DNA of 64,000 nucleotides from Erwinia pyrifoliae DSM 12163 (GCF_000026985.1 NC_017390.1:3962287-4026286), one strand, 5' to 3'; shown: positions 9,293-18,291, counted from the stretch's first letter. Numbers and translations are program-made. The notes: generated from the sequence alone by a model not told the origin.

Positions 9293-10285
9293 ATGACGAT
9301 GCGCATTATCCCGCAGAATCCACAGGAGAAAAGCGATCGGACGGTGGAAGATGCCATTCCGCCCTTACTTTTCCCCAGGCTGAAGCATTTTTACAGCCGT
9401 CGCGCCGCGCGCTTACGCCAGCTGGCAGCAAAAAACCCTTTAGGCGACTACCTGCGTTTTGCTGCGGTGATTGCCAGCGCGCAGGAAATCGTGCTGTACG
9501 ACCATCCACTGCGGATGGATCTGCGCGCCCGCCTGGAGGAAAGCGCCCGCCTCGGCAGACCTCCGCTTGATATCACCACCCAGCCACGCGATGCACACTG
9601 GCAGCGGCTGCTGCATTCGCTAATTGCCGAGCTTAAGCCGGAAATGACCGGTCAGGCGCTCTCGGTGCTGGAAAACCTGGAGAAATCGTCATCAGCCGAG
9701 CTGGAAGCCATGGCCAGCGCGCTGTTTGCTAATGAATTCGCTAAGGTAAACAGTGATAAAGCGCCGTTTATCTGGGCCGCTCTGTCACTCTGCCAGGCGC
9801 AGATGGCGGCGCTTATTCCAGGCAGTGCGCAAGTTCAGGCTGGTGGGCAGCGCCAGTTTTGCCCGGTATGTGCCAGCGTGCCGGTCTCCGGCATGGTGCA
9901 TATGGACGGCGTGCGCTACCTGCACTGCAATCTGTGCGAAAGCGAGTGGCATGTGGTGGAGGCCAGTTGTAGCCACTGTGAACAAACGCGTGACCTGCAT
10001 TACTGGTCGCTCGACAGTGCGGCGATAAAGGCTGAAAGCTGCGGTGACTGCGGTACGTGGCTGAAACTGCTGTATCAGGAAAAAGACCCGGCGGTCGACC
10101 CGGTTGCGGATGACCTGGCATCGCTTATCCTTGATGCACGCATGGAGCAGGAAGGTTTTGCCCGTAGCAGTTTGAATCCTTTTTTATTCCCGGGGGGAAT
10201 AAACAATGAAGCTCATTGGAAATTATACCAGCCCGTATGTCCGCAAAATTTCGGTGCTGCTGCTGGAAAAAGGCATTACTTTTGA
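9293..10285 (+). CDS. fdhE: Formate dehydrogenase formation protein FdhE, with out-of-frame C-terminal tail
   Basis: FdhE is a cytoplasmic rubredoxin-like iron-binding protein needed to mature respiratory formate dehydrogenases. Four CxxC pairs are visible: FCPVCA near residue 183, HCNLCE near 204, CSHCEQ near 218 and CGDCGTW near 242. The core ends at [11 protein letters not shown], where the E. coli protein nearly stops. Here a run of six G at 10192-10197 carries the frame on for about 26 more residues, 80 bases into the next gene. With one G fewer the codons would read CCG GGG GAA TAA, giving a normal end at 10202. The tail is therefore probably a frameshift, real or from sequencing. Confidence 0.93.
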   Translation: MTMRIIPQNPQEKSDRTVEDAIPPLLFPRLKHFYSRRAARLRQLAAKNPLGDYLRFAAVIASAQEIVLYDHPLRMDLRARLEESARLGRPPLDITTQPRDAHWQRLLHSLIAELKPEMTGQALSVLENLEKSSSAELEAMASALFANEFAKVNSDKAPFIWAALSLCQAQMAALIPGSAQVQAGGQRQFCPVCASVPVSGMVHMDGVRYLHCNLCESEWHVVEASCSHCEQTRDLHYWSLDSAAIKAESCGDCGTWLKLLYQEKDPAVDPVADDLASLILDARMEQEGFARSSLNPFLFPGGINNEAHWKLYQPVCPQNFGAAAGKRHYF

Positions 10286-10817
10286 GTTTGTTAACCAGTC
10301 TCCGTGGCACGCTGAAAGCCATGTTAAAGACTACAACCCGTTAGGCAAGGTCCCGGCGCTGGTCACCGACGCGGGGAGCACCTGGTTCAACTCGCCGATT
10401 ATCGCCGCCTGGCTCGAACTACACCATCCTGAACCGGCCTTTTTGCCTGCCGATCCCCCATCAGCGCTGGCCGTGCGCCAGCTGGAAACGCTGGCCGATG
10501 GGATATGTGATGCCGCGCTACTTATCGTGCGGGAACAGCAAAAAGACCCGAGCCAGCAGTGCGCAGATGAAATGCTGCGCCAGCGCGAGAAAATCCAGCG
10601 TGGGCTGGACGCGCTGGAAGCCGCAGCCGCAGAGGGCACAGGGTTAAACGGCTCGCAGCTCACGTTGGCGGATATCGCCACGGCCTGCACGCTGGGCTAC
10701 CTGAATTTCCGCCGGGTGGCACCCGACTGGTGCGTGGGCCGCCCACAGCTGGTCGCGCTGGTCACAACCCTGTTTCAGCGTGACAGCTTTGCGCGTACCG
10801 AGCCGCCCGCCAGCTGA
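10206..10817 (+). CDS. yibF: Glutathione S-transferase family protein, YibF-like
   Basis: This 203-residue protein has a thioredoxin-fold N-terminal domain ([23 protein letters not shown], with SPYVRK at the glutathione-site position) and an all-helical C-terminal domain ending [12 protein letters not shown] and [10 protein letters not shown]. It follows E. coli YibF closely along its length. The physiological substrate of this subgroup is not established. Its Shine-Dalgarno is the same G-run (GGGGGA, seven bases before ATG) that ends fdhE, so the two genes are coupled. tag follows after 19 bases, probably in one operon. Confidence 0.92.
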   Translation: MKLIGNYTSPYVRKISVLLLEKGITFEFVNQSPWHAESHVKDYNPLGKVPALVTDAGSTWFNSPIIAAWLELHHPEPAFLPADPPSALAVRQLETLADGICDAALLIVREQQKDPSQQCADEMLRQREKIQRGLDALEAAAAEGTGLNGSQLTLADIATACTLGYLNFRRVAPDWCVGRPQLVALVTTLFQRDSFARTEPPAS

Positions 10818-10836
10818 CTGAGTAAGGAAGATAACG

Positions 10837-11400
10837 ATGCAACGCTGTGGCTGGGTATCGGAAGATCCGCTGTATATTGCCTATCACGACGGTGAATGGG
10901 GCGTTCCCCACACCGACACGCAGGCATTATTTGAGATGATCTGTCTTGAAGGCCAGGTCGCCGGGCTGTCCTGGCTGACGATATTGAAGAAACGTGAGAA
11001 CTATCGTCGCCTGTTTCACCGTTTTGATGTAAAGGCGGTGGCAAAGATGGATGAGGCTGATATCGAGCGGCTTATGCAAGAACGCGGGATTATCCGCCAT
11101 CGCGGCAAGATTGCAGCGATTATCGCTAATGCCCGCGCCCTGCTGCGGATGGAAGCAGCCGGAGAACCTTTTAACGCGTTTATCTGGAGCTTCGTCGAAC
11201 ATCGGCCGCAAATAAGCCATCTTAGCGACTATCGCCGCATACCGACCACCAGCGCAACTTCCGATGCCATGTCAAAAGCATTGAAAAAGCGCGGCTTCAG
11301 GTTTGTCGGCTCCATCACCTGTTACTCATTTATGCAAGCATGCGGGCTGCTTTGCGAGCACGCCACCGGCTGTTTTAGCCATCCCGACTACAAAAAGTAG
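10837..11400 (+). CDS. tag: DNA-3-methyladenine glycosylase I
   Basis: Tag removes 3-methyladenine from alkylated DNA as the first step of base-excision repair. The 187-residue sequence begins MQRCGWV and contains HDGEWGVP. The four zinc ligands expected from E. coli Tag are present: Cys4, His17, and a C-terminal His and Cys in CEHATGCFSH. The catalytic-site region LEGQVAGLSWLTIL is conserved. Length is normal. It follows the yibF-like gene at 19 bases with AAGGAAG upstream. Confidence 0.96.
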   Translation: MQRCGWVSEDPLYIAYHDGEWGVPHTDTQALFEMICLEGQVAGLSWLTILKKRENYRRLFHRFDVKAVAKMDEADIERLMQERGIIRHRGKIAAIIANARALLRMEAAGEPFNAFIWSFVEHRPQISHLSDYRRIPTTSATSDAMSKALKKRGFRFVGSITCYSFMQACGLLCEHATGCFSHPDYKK

Positions 11401-11682
11401 CCCCGGCGGGCAAATTTGGGAATTAACTTAACCCATTCATCCCTGATTCAGCGCCATAATTGCCTGCTTTACGGGCAATTCGCCCGTCTGCGGTGATGAA
11501 AGCGAATGGCCATGAATAAGCAAACGCTGAGCGGGCAAGTTTGTTATTGGGTCAGAAACGGAATATCGACCAACCGAAAGTGAAAAAATCTCTGCCCTTC
11601 AGATGCCTGGCCATTAAGCTGAAACCTGCACTGGTGCGGCAGTTATGATAGTCTCGATCTATGATTAACCCCGGGGAGCACC

Positions 11683-12717
11683 ATGAACCGTAAAGCCGCC
11701 AAAGCCACTATCAGCGATGTTGCTAAAGCCGCTAATACCGGAAAAACCAGCGTTTCCCGCTATCTTAATGGCGAGCTAAGCGCGCTATCTACCGATCTTA
11801 AAGCGCGCATTGAAAGCGCCATCGCCCAACTGAACTATCGCCCCAGCCAGATGGCGCGTGGACTGAAACGCGGGCGCACACGCCTGATTGGCCTGATTAT
11901 CGCGGATATCACCAATCCCTATTCAATCAATATGCTGAGCGGTATTGAAGCCGCCTGCCGCGCCAGCGGCTTCACCCTGCTAATGTGTAATACCAATAAT
12001 GAAATCCACCTGGAACAGCACTACCTTAATCTGCTGAACAGCTACCAGGTGGAGGGGATTGTGGTTAATGCGGTGGGGATGCGCGAAGAGGCGCTAAGCC
12101 AGCTACAACAGTCGCAGCTGCCGATGGTGTTGATCGACCGTAAAATTGCCGACTTTCATTGTGATGTTATCGGTCTGGATAATCATGCCGCTGCATGGCA
12201 GGCGACCGAACACCTGCTGGCACGGGGCTACCGGGCGCTGCTGTTTATCAGCGAACCGCTGGGCTTGGTCAATACCCGGCTGGAGCGCGTACACAGCTTC
12301 CGTCAGTGTATGGCACAGCAGCCAGATCGGGTTGCGCAGCTGGCTGAAATCGCATCGGGTGACAGTCAACAGTTGGAGCAGGTGCTGTGCGAATTTCATC
12401 AGCGCCATCACGCCGCCCCCTGCGCGGTGATGGTGGTTAACGGCGCACTGACGCTGAAGGTGGCCCGCGCGTTGCGCCGTCTGAACCTCAACTGGGGGGA
12501 GCAAATCGGCCTGCTGGGCTTCGATGAACTGGACTGGGCCGAGCTGGCGGGCGTGGGCATCACTACGCTGAAACAGCCGACCTGGCAGATGGGCTACGCC
12601 GCATTGGAGCAGGTACTCAAGCGCATTGAAGGTGATGATGCACCGGTGCACGAACAGCTGTTTAGCGGCGAACTGATTGTGCGGGGGTCGACGGTTGGGA
12701 GAGAGGTAAAGTTTTAG
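11683..12717 (+). CDS. ptxS: LacI-family regulator of 2-ketogluconate use, PtxS-like
   Basis: This 344-residue repressor has an N-terminal LacI-type helix-turn-helix (ATISDVAKAANTGKTSVSRYL, then the hinge helix YRPSQMARGLKRG). A periplasmic-binding-protein-like effector domain follows, with TRLIGLIIADITNPY, VEGIVVNAVG and GLLGFDELDWAELAGVGITT. GGGGAG stands five bases before the ATG. Downstream, beyond an inserted gene, lies the kguE-kguK-kguT-ghrB operon with a PtxS-type palindrome in its promoter. In Pseudomonas, PtxS represses kgu genes and is relieved by 2-ketogluconate, so I infer the same role. The assignment rests on context more than on sequence. Confidence 0.82.
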   Translation: MNRKAAKATISDVAKAANTGKTSVSRYLNGELSALSTDLKARIESAIAQLNYRPSQMARGLKRGRTRLIGLIIADITNPYSINMLSGIEAACRASGFTLLMCNTNNEIHLEQHYLNLLNSYQVEGIVVNAVGMREEALSQLQQSQLPMVLIDRKIADFHCDVIGLDNHAAAWQATEHLLARGYRALLFISEPLGLVNTRLERVHSFRQCMAQQPDRVAQLAEIASGDSQQLEQVLCEFHQRHHAAPCAVMVVNGALTLKVARALRRLNLNWGEQIGLLGFDELDWAELAGVGITTLKQPTWQMGYAALEQVLKRIEGDDAPVHEQLFSGELIVRGSTVGREVKF

Positions 12718-12879
12718 CCGTGGGAACACTCGTACCCACTGCCAGAATAATGAAGTGGGCAAATCATTCTTCGTTACGGCTGTCTTTTACATCCGGTTAG
12801 ATGTCTCTCACCAGACGAAGAAAAGCCGTAAAGCAGTTTATTTCCGATAATCGCGGTAAGCGACTGTGAGGGTGTTTCT

Positions 12880-14574
12880 CTACTTAATGCGCTTTATCAC
12901 GGCATCAATCAGTCCTCGCTCATCATTTGATTTTTGAGAGTAAGCAAATACAGGCAATAATTTATTTGGATCACCAACAGCACTGCTGCCGTTGTATATA
13001 TAGAAATTGACGCTATCTGTTAAATGATGATTGATTTGATCTGCAAGCAGATTGATTAACTCATCACCTGAACTATAATTACGGGTCCAATTATCAACAT
13101 AAATCACGGGGATCGTTATTTTAGTTTCTTCGATTCCCTTATGCACGAGATTCATCGAGTAAAAAGGACGACCTAACTGATCAAATAGTTTAATTTTTTT
13201 CCCCGTTGGGAAAATTTTAAGTCCATTGGTATAATCTTTACCTTTAGATAAAAAATTACCCACACTTTCTATTGAGGAAGTTTCATTATGCGGCTCAAAG
13301 ATAACCATTAAAGGAGTGCGGTTATCTAAAATCTTTTTCATGAAATCCCTCGAATTTTTAAGTACGTGGAGGTCGATCTCTAAAGCGCCTTTTTTACCTT
13401 CACCATTAATTATTTTACCAGGCATCCAATTAACAGACTCCACGCCCGTTTTTACGGGAGCTTTACTCATAACTTCCCTGTTTACGTTATTATTTTTGGT
13501 CGAACGAGGCAGTATTGGAGGCGCTTCTTGAACAGGATCACGGGTTTGTGAATCCGCTGCGCTTTCACTTTTCCCCTCGGCGCTTTGGATGGCTTTTAAC
13601 AACGCAGGTGTACTCTGTTGCGTTTTACTCCCTGGTTCATCTTCTTTGAGTATTGGATATCCGTTATCCTCGGCTATTTTTTTTAAGCAATCTATCTGCT
13701 CGTCGGTTTGAACCATATGATGATTTCTGCATTCACGACAACTCACTACCGCCCGTTCCACGCTTATCTCTTTCCCTATGGCCTGGGCACAAATAACCAC
13801 CCCGGTACGCCCGACACCCGCACGACAGTGTATAACTGGCACGCCTTCATTCCTGTCTCGTACTTCATTGATGTAGCCTGCAAGCTGTTTGGTTGCCTTT
13901 GCGCTTATAGTCCCATGGTCAGGCCAGTTGGTGACATGGTATACTTTAACAGGGAAATCATTACCATGACCCTTGATAATCAGATTATAAGTCTCCACCT
14001 TTGTCTTATCGACCAATTCGTAATTTCCCGTCTTTTCAGATATCGTTTCAATCTTATCGTGTTTCTCGGAACGGCCAAAATAGTTATGCATTTCATTACG
14101 CGGTTCATCAATTTCAGCTTTCGATGCCAGAACCACGATCGCGGGAGTTCTTTGATCCACTATCATCTCAAGATATTTCTCCAGGTGTCCCGTTAAGGGA
14201 TATTGAGAGGCAATAGCAACTCTTTCATTAGCGATAGTAATATAGTTAGCATTAAGGCCCTTATCTACCAGGGTTTCAACTCTTGATGGTATATTGTCAA
14301 AACGATTAATTTTCTTGTCTCCTTCGCTAACATAGCGGGGATCGTTCTTGCCCGAAGGTTTTAGCTGGTCGTTTTTATCATGAAGAACCGTTTTTAAGAT
14401 AACGGATTTGCCATATTTTTGTTCTGGCAATTTTAAGGAAAGATTTTTTTGTGTATTCCTGATTTTTTGCAGACGGGGCACGACAGAATTTTGTGGCGCT
14501 CTGACATGCTCTTGCGAGTTACCTGGTATAACTTCAGTAAGTTGGGAGGGTTGTGATTGTCCTTCAATTCTCAT
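12880..14574 (-). CDS. YopH-like protein tyrosine phosphatase with a second, inactive phosphatase domain; probable type III effector
   Basis: This 564-residue protein has an N-terminal tail of about 75 residues rich in Ser, Gln and Pro, as in secreted effectors. A full PTP domain spans about 78-307: NDPRY, NRFDNIP, LNANYI, IASQYP, the WPD loop WPDHGTIS at 217, the P-loop HCRAGVGRTG at 249-258 (Cys250, Arg256) and the Q-loop QTDEQI at 289. A polar linker leads to a second YopH-like domain from about 385 to the end. There WPD becomes WTR (496-498), YopH-type GSSAVGD is kept (529-535), and the P-loop position reads PVFAYSQKSND, losing Cys and Arg. YopH and SptP dephosphorylate host proteins after type III secretion; that role here is inferred. 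The start is ATG 14574, with AAGGTGA five bases upstream. The gene is AT-rich and separates ptxS from its operon, suggesting acquisition. Confidence 0.88.
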   Translation of the reverse strand: MRIEGQSQPSQLTEVIPGNSQEHVRAPQNSVVPRLQKIRNTQKNLSLKLPEQKYGKSVILKTVLHDKNDQLKPSGKNDPRYVSEGDKKINRFDNIPSRVETLVDKGLNANYITIANERVAIASQYPLTGHLEKYLEMIVDQRTPAIVVLASKAEIDEPRNEMHNYFGRSEKHDKIETISEKTGNYELVDKTKVETYNLIIKGHGNDFPVKVYHVTNWPDHGTISAKATKQLAGYINEVRDRNEGVPVIHCRAGVGRTGVVICAQAIGKEISVERAVVSCRECRNHHMVQTDEQIDCLKKIAEDNGYPILKEDEPGSKTQQSTPALLKAIQSAEGKSESAADSQTRDPVQEAPPILPRSTKNNNVNREVMSKAPVKTGVESVNWMPGKIINGEGKKGALEIDLHVLKNSRDFMKKILDNRTPLMVIFEPHNETSSIESVGNFLSKGKDYTNGLKIFPTGKKIKLFDQLGRPFYSMNLVHKGIEETKITIPVIYVDNWTRNYSSGDELINLLADQINHHLTDSVNFYIYNGSSAVGDPNKLLPVFAYSQKSNDERGLIDAVIKRIK

Positions 14575-15124
14575 TGCCGTCACCTTATGACTATTATCAT
14601 TGAATAAAAAATGTCGTGTTTTCCTGAAGCCACTTTTCTTCCTGATATCAGGCATCTCTTCCACAGCTAACTAAAAAACGCGATTGTCTGATATCACTCA
14701 ATATTGTAATGATAAAGGCGGAGAAATGTATCATAAAACAACATTATGCCTGCGCCATGCTGAATAAACTTTCACCTTAAACTCGCTCAGCCCTTTACAG
14801 ATGATCTGTTAAATATATTAAATTTTCTCACTCAACCTATTTATCACCAAGCGCGATTGAAAAGAGGATTAATAGCTGAATAAACGTTATTCCCTTTTTT
14901 CTTCACTCACTGGTGATGATTTTTATTATTATTTTCCACTGCATTTTTTCACCCTTTCACAATAATAGTCTGAGCATGCGAAACGGGCATAAGAGCGTGC
15001 TTTTGCCATTTTCCTGATTGACTCCCGTTGCCGATCGTCCCCCCTATCACTTTAAGAAAAATCTCTACCTCAAAATAGCGACATCGTGAGCGTCATCATA
15101 AGTTACATCTCAGTTCCTTTTCTT
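14575..15124. other. AT-rich divergent intergenic region between the phosphatase and kguE
   Basis: About 550 bases without a gene, visibly AT-rich compared with the kgu genes. I searched for an HrpL-type box (GGAACC, 15-16 bases, CCAC) reading toward the phosphatase and found none. The only conspicuous sites are two TGATATCA octamers near the phosphatase start. Confidence 0.5.
14641..14696. promoter_or_regulatory. Palindrome CCTGATATCAGG and a second TGATATCA upstream of the phosphatase
   Basis: A perfect 12-bp palindrome lies at 14641-14652, about 70 bases upstream of the phosphatase start. Its core octamer TGATATCA recurs at 14689-14696, 46 bp away. The spacing and position suit a regulatory site, but I know of no matching regulator. 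Confidence 0.4.
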
Positions 15125-15138
15125 TGGAACCGGTTCCA
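15125..15138. promoter_or_regulatory. PtxS-type operator upstream of kguE
   Basis: TGGAACCGGTTCCA is a perfect 14-bp palindrome ending 31 bases before the kguE start. It has the central CG and half-site layout of LacI-family operators. It differs by one base per arm from the Pseudomonas PtxS site as I recall it (TGAAACCGGTTTCA). It supports repression of the kgu operon by the PtxS-like protein at 11683-12717. Confidence 0.75.
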
Positions 15139-15169
15139 TCTACGCTTTTCTTATGCGAATGGAGGATTC

Positions 15170-15919
15170 ATGAAAAGAGATGTGATTGTCGTGACTGCGG
15201 CCTACGGTCAGCAGCAGGTCACCGCGCTGGGTGGCCAGCAGGCGCTGCTGCCGATGATTGCCGCCGCCGGGGCTGATGGCGTGGAGATCCGCCGTGAACT
15301 GTTTACCGCACAGCAGCTGACACAGTTACCGCAGCTGGCACAGGCGATTGCGGCTGCGCAGCTGGCGGCATTTTACTCGGTGCCGGAGGCGCTATTTATG
15401 CCGGATGGCTTGCCTAACCCACGGCTGGATCGACACTTTGCTGAAGCGCAGCAGCTGAATGCGCGCATGCTAAAATATTCCCTGGGCCATTTTCAGCCGG
15501 GTTTTGATGACGGCGAACTGCGCAACAGGCTGGCGGGGAAAACGGTACAGCTGGTGGTGGAAAACGATCAGACCGACTGCGGCAGGCTGACCGCCCTTGA
15601 GCGCTTCTTCCATGCCGGTGAAGAGAGCCGTATCGTCAGCGGCATGACTTTTGATATGGGTAACTGGCTGTGGGTGGGCGACCAGCCGCTCGCCGCTGCG
15701 AAATCTCTGAGCCGCCATGTTCATTACATCCACGTAAAGGCCGCTGCGCCGCACGGTGACGGCTGGCGTGCTTTGCCTCTCGACCAGGCCGATAGCTTGT
15801 GGCGTGAAACGCTGGCGTTACTGCCGAACGACGTGCCGCGTGCCATCGAGTTTCCGCTGGAAGGCCCCGACCTGGTGGCGATAACCCGGCATTACGTTGA
15901 CCAGCTGCGCGAGGGATAA
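15170..15919 (+). CDS. kguE: KguE-like sugar isomerase/epimerase of the 2-ketogluconate operon
   Basis: This 249-residue protein belongs to the xylose-isomerase-like TIM-barrel (AP endonuclease 2) family. It has MIAAAGADGVEIRREL, VVENDQTDCGR, FDMGNWLWVGD and HYIHVKAA at the expected strand ends. Its biochemical step in 2-ketogluconate use is not well defined. I choose the ATG at 15170, with GGAGG five bases upstream; upstream in-frame starts would put the PtxS operator inside the gene. It is the first gene of the kguE-kguK-kguT-ghrB operon, and kguK starts three bases after its stop. Confidence 0.82.
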   Translation: MKRDVIVVTAAYGQQQVTALGGQQALLPMIAAAGADGVEIRRELFTAQQLTQLPQLAQAIAAAQLAAFYSVPEALFMPDGLPNPRLDRHFAEAQQLNARMLKYSLGHFQPGFDDGELRNRLAGKTVQLVVENDQTDCGRLTALERFFHAGEESRIVSGMTFDMGNWLWVGDQPLAAAKSLSRHVHYIHVKAAAPHGDGWRALPLDQADSLWRETLALLPNDVPRAIEFPLEGPDLVAITRHYVDQLREG

Positions 15920-15922
15920 GAC

Positions 15923-16876
15923 ATGACTATTGATGCCAACGGCACGCTGGATGCCGTCACCATTGGGGAAGCGATGGCGATGTTTGTCGCCGATGAAGCA
16001 GGCGATCTCGCCAATGCGACCCGTTTTACCAAGCGCATTGCGGGCGCAGAGCTGAATGTGGCCATCGGCCTGGCGCGCCTCGGGCTGAAAGTGGGTTGGG
16101 TTAGCCGCATCGGCGACGACTCCTTTGGGCAATTCACCTGCCAGCAGCTGGATCGGGAGGGAGTCGATCGCCGCCGGGTGACGCTGGACAGACGTTACCC
16201 CACCGGATTTCAGCTGAAGTCCAGGGTTGACGATGGTTCCGATCCGCTGGTGGAGTATTTCCGCAAAGGCTCCGCTGCCAGTCATCTGTCGCCGGCAGAT
16301 TTTGATCGTGACTACTTTGGCAGCGCCCGTCATCTGCATCTTAGCGGCGTGGCGGCGGCCATCTCTGATTACTCGCTGGCTCTGTCGCTTTATGCGGCAC
16401 GCGAAATGAAAGCGATGGGAAAAACCCTCTCTTTCGATCCCAATCTGCGCCCGGTGCTGTGGTCAAGCGAGCATGAGATGGTCAGGCAGCTGAATAATCT
16501 GGCTCAGTACGCTGACTGGGTACTGCCAGGCATCAGCGAAGGGAAAATTCTGACCGGCTATCACCAGCCGGAAGCCATCGCCGATTTTTATCTGGCAATG
16601 GGCGTCAAAGCGGTGGTGATCAAGACCGGCTGCGATGGAGCCTGGTACAAAACCGCTGAAGGTGACCACGGCCAGGTGGCCGCTGTGAAGACCGATAACG
16701 TGATGGATACCGTCGGAGCTGGTGACGGCTTTGCGGTTGGCGTTATCAGCGCCCTGCTGGAAGGAAAATCGTTACCCGCAGCGGTTCTGCGCGGAAACAA
16801 AATTGGATCGCTGGCGATTCAGGCCATCGGCGACAGCGAAGGATTACCGACGCGCGCCATACTGGGTGATTTCTAA
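15923..16876 (+). CDS. kguK: 2-ketogluconate kinase, PfkB family
   Basis: This 317-residue kinase should phosphorylate 2-ketogluconate to 2-keto-6-phosphogluconate. The PfkB signatures are present: an N-terminal glycine-rich motif (RIAGAELNVAIGLARLG near residue 38) and the C-terminal DTVGAGDGFAVG near 257, with the catalytic Asp. Alone it would be called a KdgK-like sugar kinase. Its position between kguE and the transporter, with GhrB downstream, points to 2-ketogluconate rather than KDG. AGGGATAAG precedes the ATG. Confidence 0.85.
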   Translation: MTIDANGTLDAVTIGEAMAMFVADEAGDLANATRFTKRIAGAELNVAIGLARLGLKVGWVSRIGDDSFGQFTCQQLDREGVDRRRVTLDRRYPTGFQLKSRVDDGSDPLVEYFRKGSAASHLSPADFDRDYFGSARHLHLSGVAAAISDYSLALSLYAAREMKAMGKTLSFDPNLRPVLWSSEHEMVRQLNNLAQYADWVLPGISEGKILTGYHQPEAIADFYLAMGVKAVVIKTGCDGAWYKTAEGDHGQVAAVKTDNVMDTVGAGDGFAVGVISALLEGKSLPAAVLRGNKIGSLAIQAIGDSEGLPTRAILGDF

Positions 16877-16952
16877 GCGACTGCACTGACCGGAATATAA
16901 CTCAACCGCATCGCCCTATCCGACAAGAGAATGCGGCCACCGAGGAAAAACT

Positions 16953-18239
16953 ATGAGCAATCAGATAATCGCGCCAAAACGCTGGTGGTATATCATGCCC
17001 ATCGTGTTTATTAGCTACAGCCTGGCGTACCTGGATCGTGCCAATTTCAGCTTCGCCTCTGCAGCGGGGATCAACGAAGACCTGGGGATAACCAAAGGCG
17101 TATCATCCCTGCTGGGCGCGCTGTTCTTTCTCGGCTACTTCTTTTTTCAGATCCCCGGCGCCATTTACGCCGAGCGGCGCAGCGTTAAAAAGCTGGTGTT
17201 CTGGTGCCTGATCTTGTGGGGCATTTGCGCCACGCTAACCGGACTGGTGAGCAATATTCCGATGCTGGCAGCAATCCGTTTCACGCTGGGCGTGGTGGAA
17301 GCGGCGGTGATGCCGGCCATGCTGATTTATATCAGCAACTGGTTTGTCAAATCCGAGCGCTCACGCGCCAATACCTTTTTGATGCTCGGCAATCCGGTCA
17401 CCGTGCTGTGGATGTCGGTGGTCTCCGGTTATCTGATCAACGCCTTCGGCTGGCGCGAGATGTTTATTATTGAAGGCTTCCCGGCGGTGATCTGGGCGGT
17501 TGTCTGGTGGTTCCTGGTACAGGACAAACCGGAGCAGGCAAAATGGCTCAGCGACGGTGAAAAAGCCGCGTTGCAGGCTCAGCTGGAGAAAGAGCAGCAA
17601 AATCTGAGGGCGGTACGCAATTACTCTGAAGCGTTCAAATCGCGTAACGTGATTATTTTGTGCACCCAGTATTTTTGCTGGAGTATCGGCGTATACGGCT
17701 TTGTGCTGTGGCTGCCATCCATCCTGCGCAACGGCTCGCAGATGGGGATGGTTGAGGCAGGCTGGCTCTCTTCAGTCCCCTATCTGGCGGCGACCGTGGC
17801 GATGATCGTCGTATCCTGGGCGTCGGATAAGTTACAGAACCGCAAACTGTTTGTCTGGCCATTGCTGCTGTTAGGTGCGCTGGCGTTTATCGCATCGTAC
17901 CTGGTCGGGTCCAATCATTTCTGGTTGTCCTATGCGCTGCTGGTGATTGCCGGAGCCGCCATGTACGCCCCCTACGGCCCGTTCTTTGCCATTATTCCGG
18001 AAATGCTGCCGCGTAACGTTGCCGGCGGCGCGATGGCGCTGATCAATGCCATGGGCGCGCTGGGGTCATTCCTCGGCTCCTGGGTGGTGGGTTACCTGAA
18101 CGGGGCGACCGGCAGCCCGGCTGTATCCTACATATTTATGGGAGGAGCACTGCTGGTGGCAGTTTGTCTGATGCTGATCGTTAAACCAGCACAGGATACG
18201 CCGTCATCGCTTCCTCACGGTGCGCTATCGTCAAAATGA
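16953..18239 (+). CDS. kguT: 2-ketogluconate transporter, MFS anion:cation symporter family
   Basis: This 428-residue inner-membrane transporter has twelve predicted membrane segments. Motifs of the ACS (GudP/ExuT/KguT) branch are visible: SYSLAYLDRANFSFA in segment 1, GYFFFQIPGAIYAERRS between segments 2 and 3, and GPFFAIIPEMLPRNVAGGAMALINAMGALGS in the second half (quoted in two pieces: the motif around residue 350 and the helix after it). It lies 76 bases after kguK with GAGG before the start. Substrate assignment comes from the operon. Confidence 0.85.
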   Translation: MSNQIIAPKRWWYIMPIVFISYSLAYLDRANFSFASAAGINEDLGITKGVSSLLGALFFLGYFFFQIPGAIYAERRSVKKLVFWCLILWGICATLTGLVSNIPMLAAIRFTLGVVEAAVMPAMLIYISNWFVKSERSRANTFLMLGNPVTVLWMSVVSGYLINAFGWREMFIIEGFPAVIWAVVWWFLVQDKPEQAKWLSDGEKAALQAQLEKEQQNLRAVRNYSEAFKSRNVIILCTQYFCWSIGVYGFVLWLPSILRNGSQMGMVEAGWLSSVPYLAATVAMIVVSWASDKLQNRKLFVWPLLLLGALAFIASYLVGSNHFWLSYALLVIAGAAMYAPYGPFFAIIPEMLPRNVAGGAMALINAMGALGSFLGSWVVGYLNGATGSPAVSYIFMGGALLVAVCLMLIVKPAQDTPSSLPHGALSSK

Positions 18240-18291
18240 TGGCGGTGACAGTAAAGCACTGACTTATTAACCTCTTAACAGGGAGAACCGC

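Noticed and set aside
14575..15169. Possible HrpL box for the phosphatase gene, suggested by GGTTCC near 15132
   Set aside because: The GGAACC/GGTTCC belongs to the PtxS palindrome, and no CCAC lies at 15-16 bases in either direction.
15086..15169. Upstream start for kguE giving 28 more residues
   Set aside because: It would place the operator and promoter inside the gene; GGAGG marks the start at 15170.
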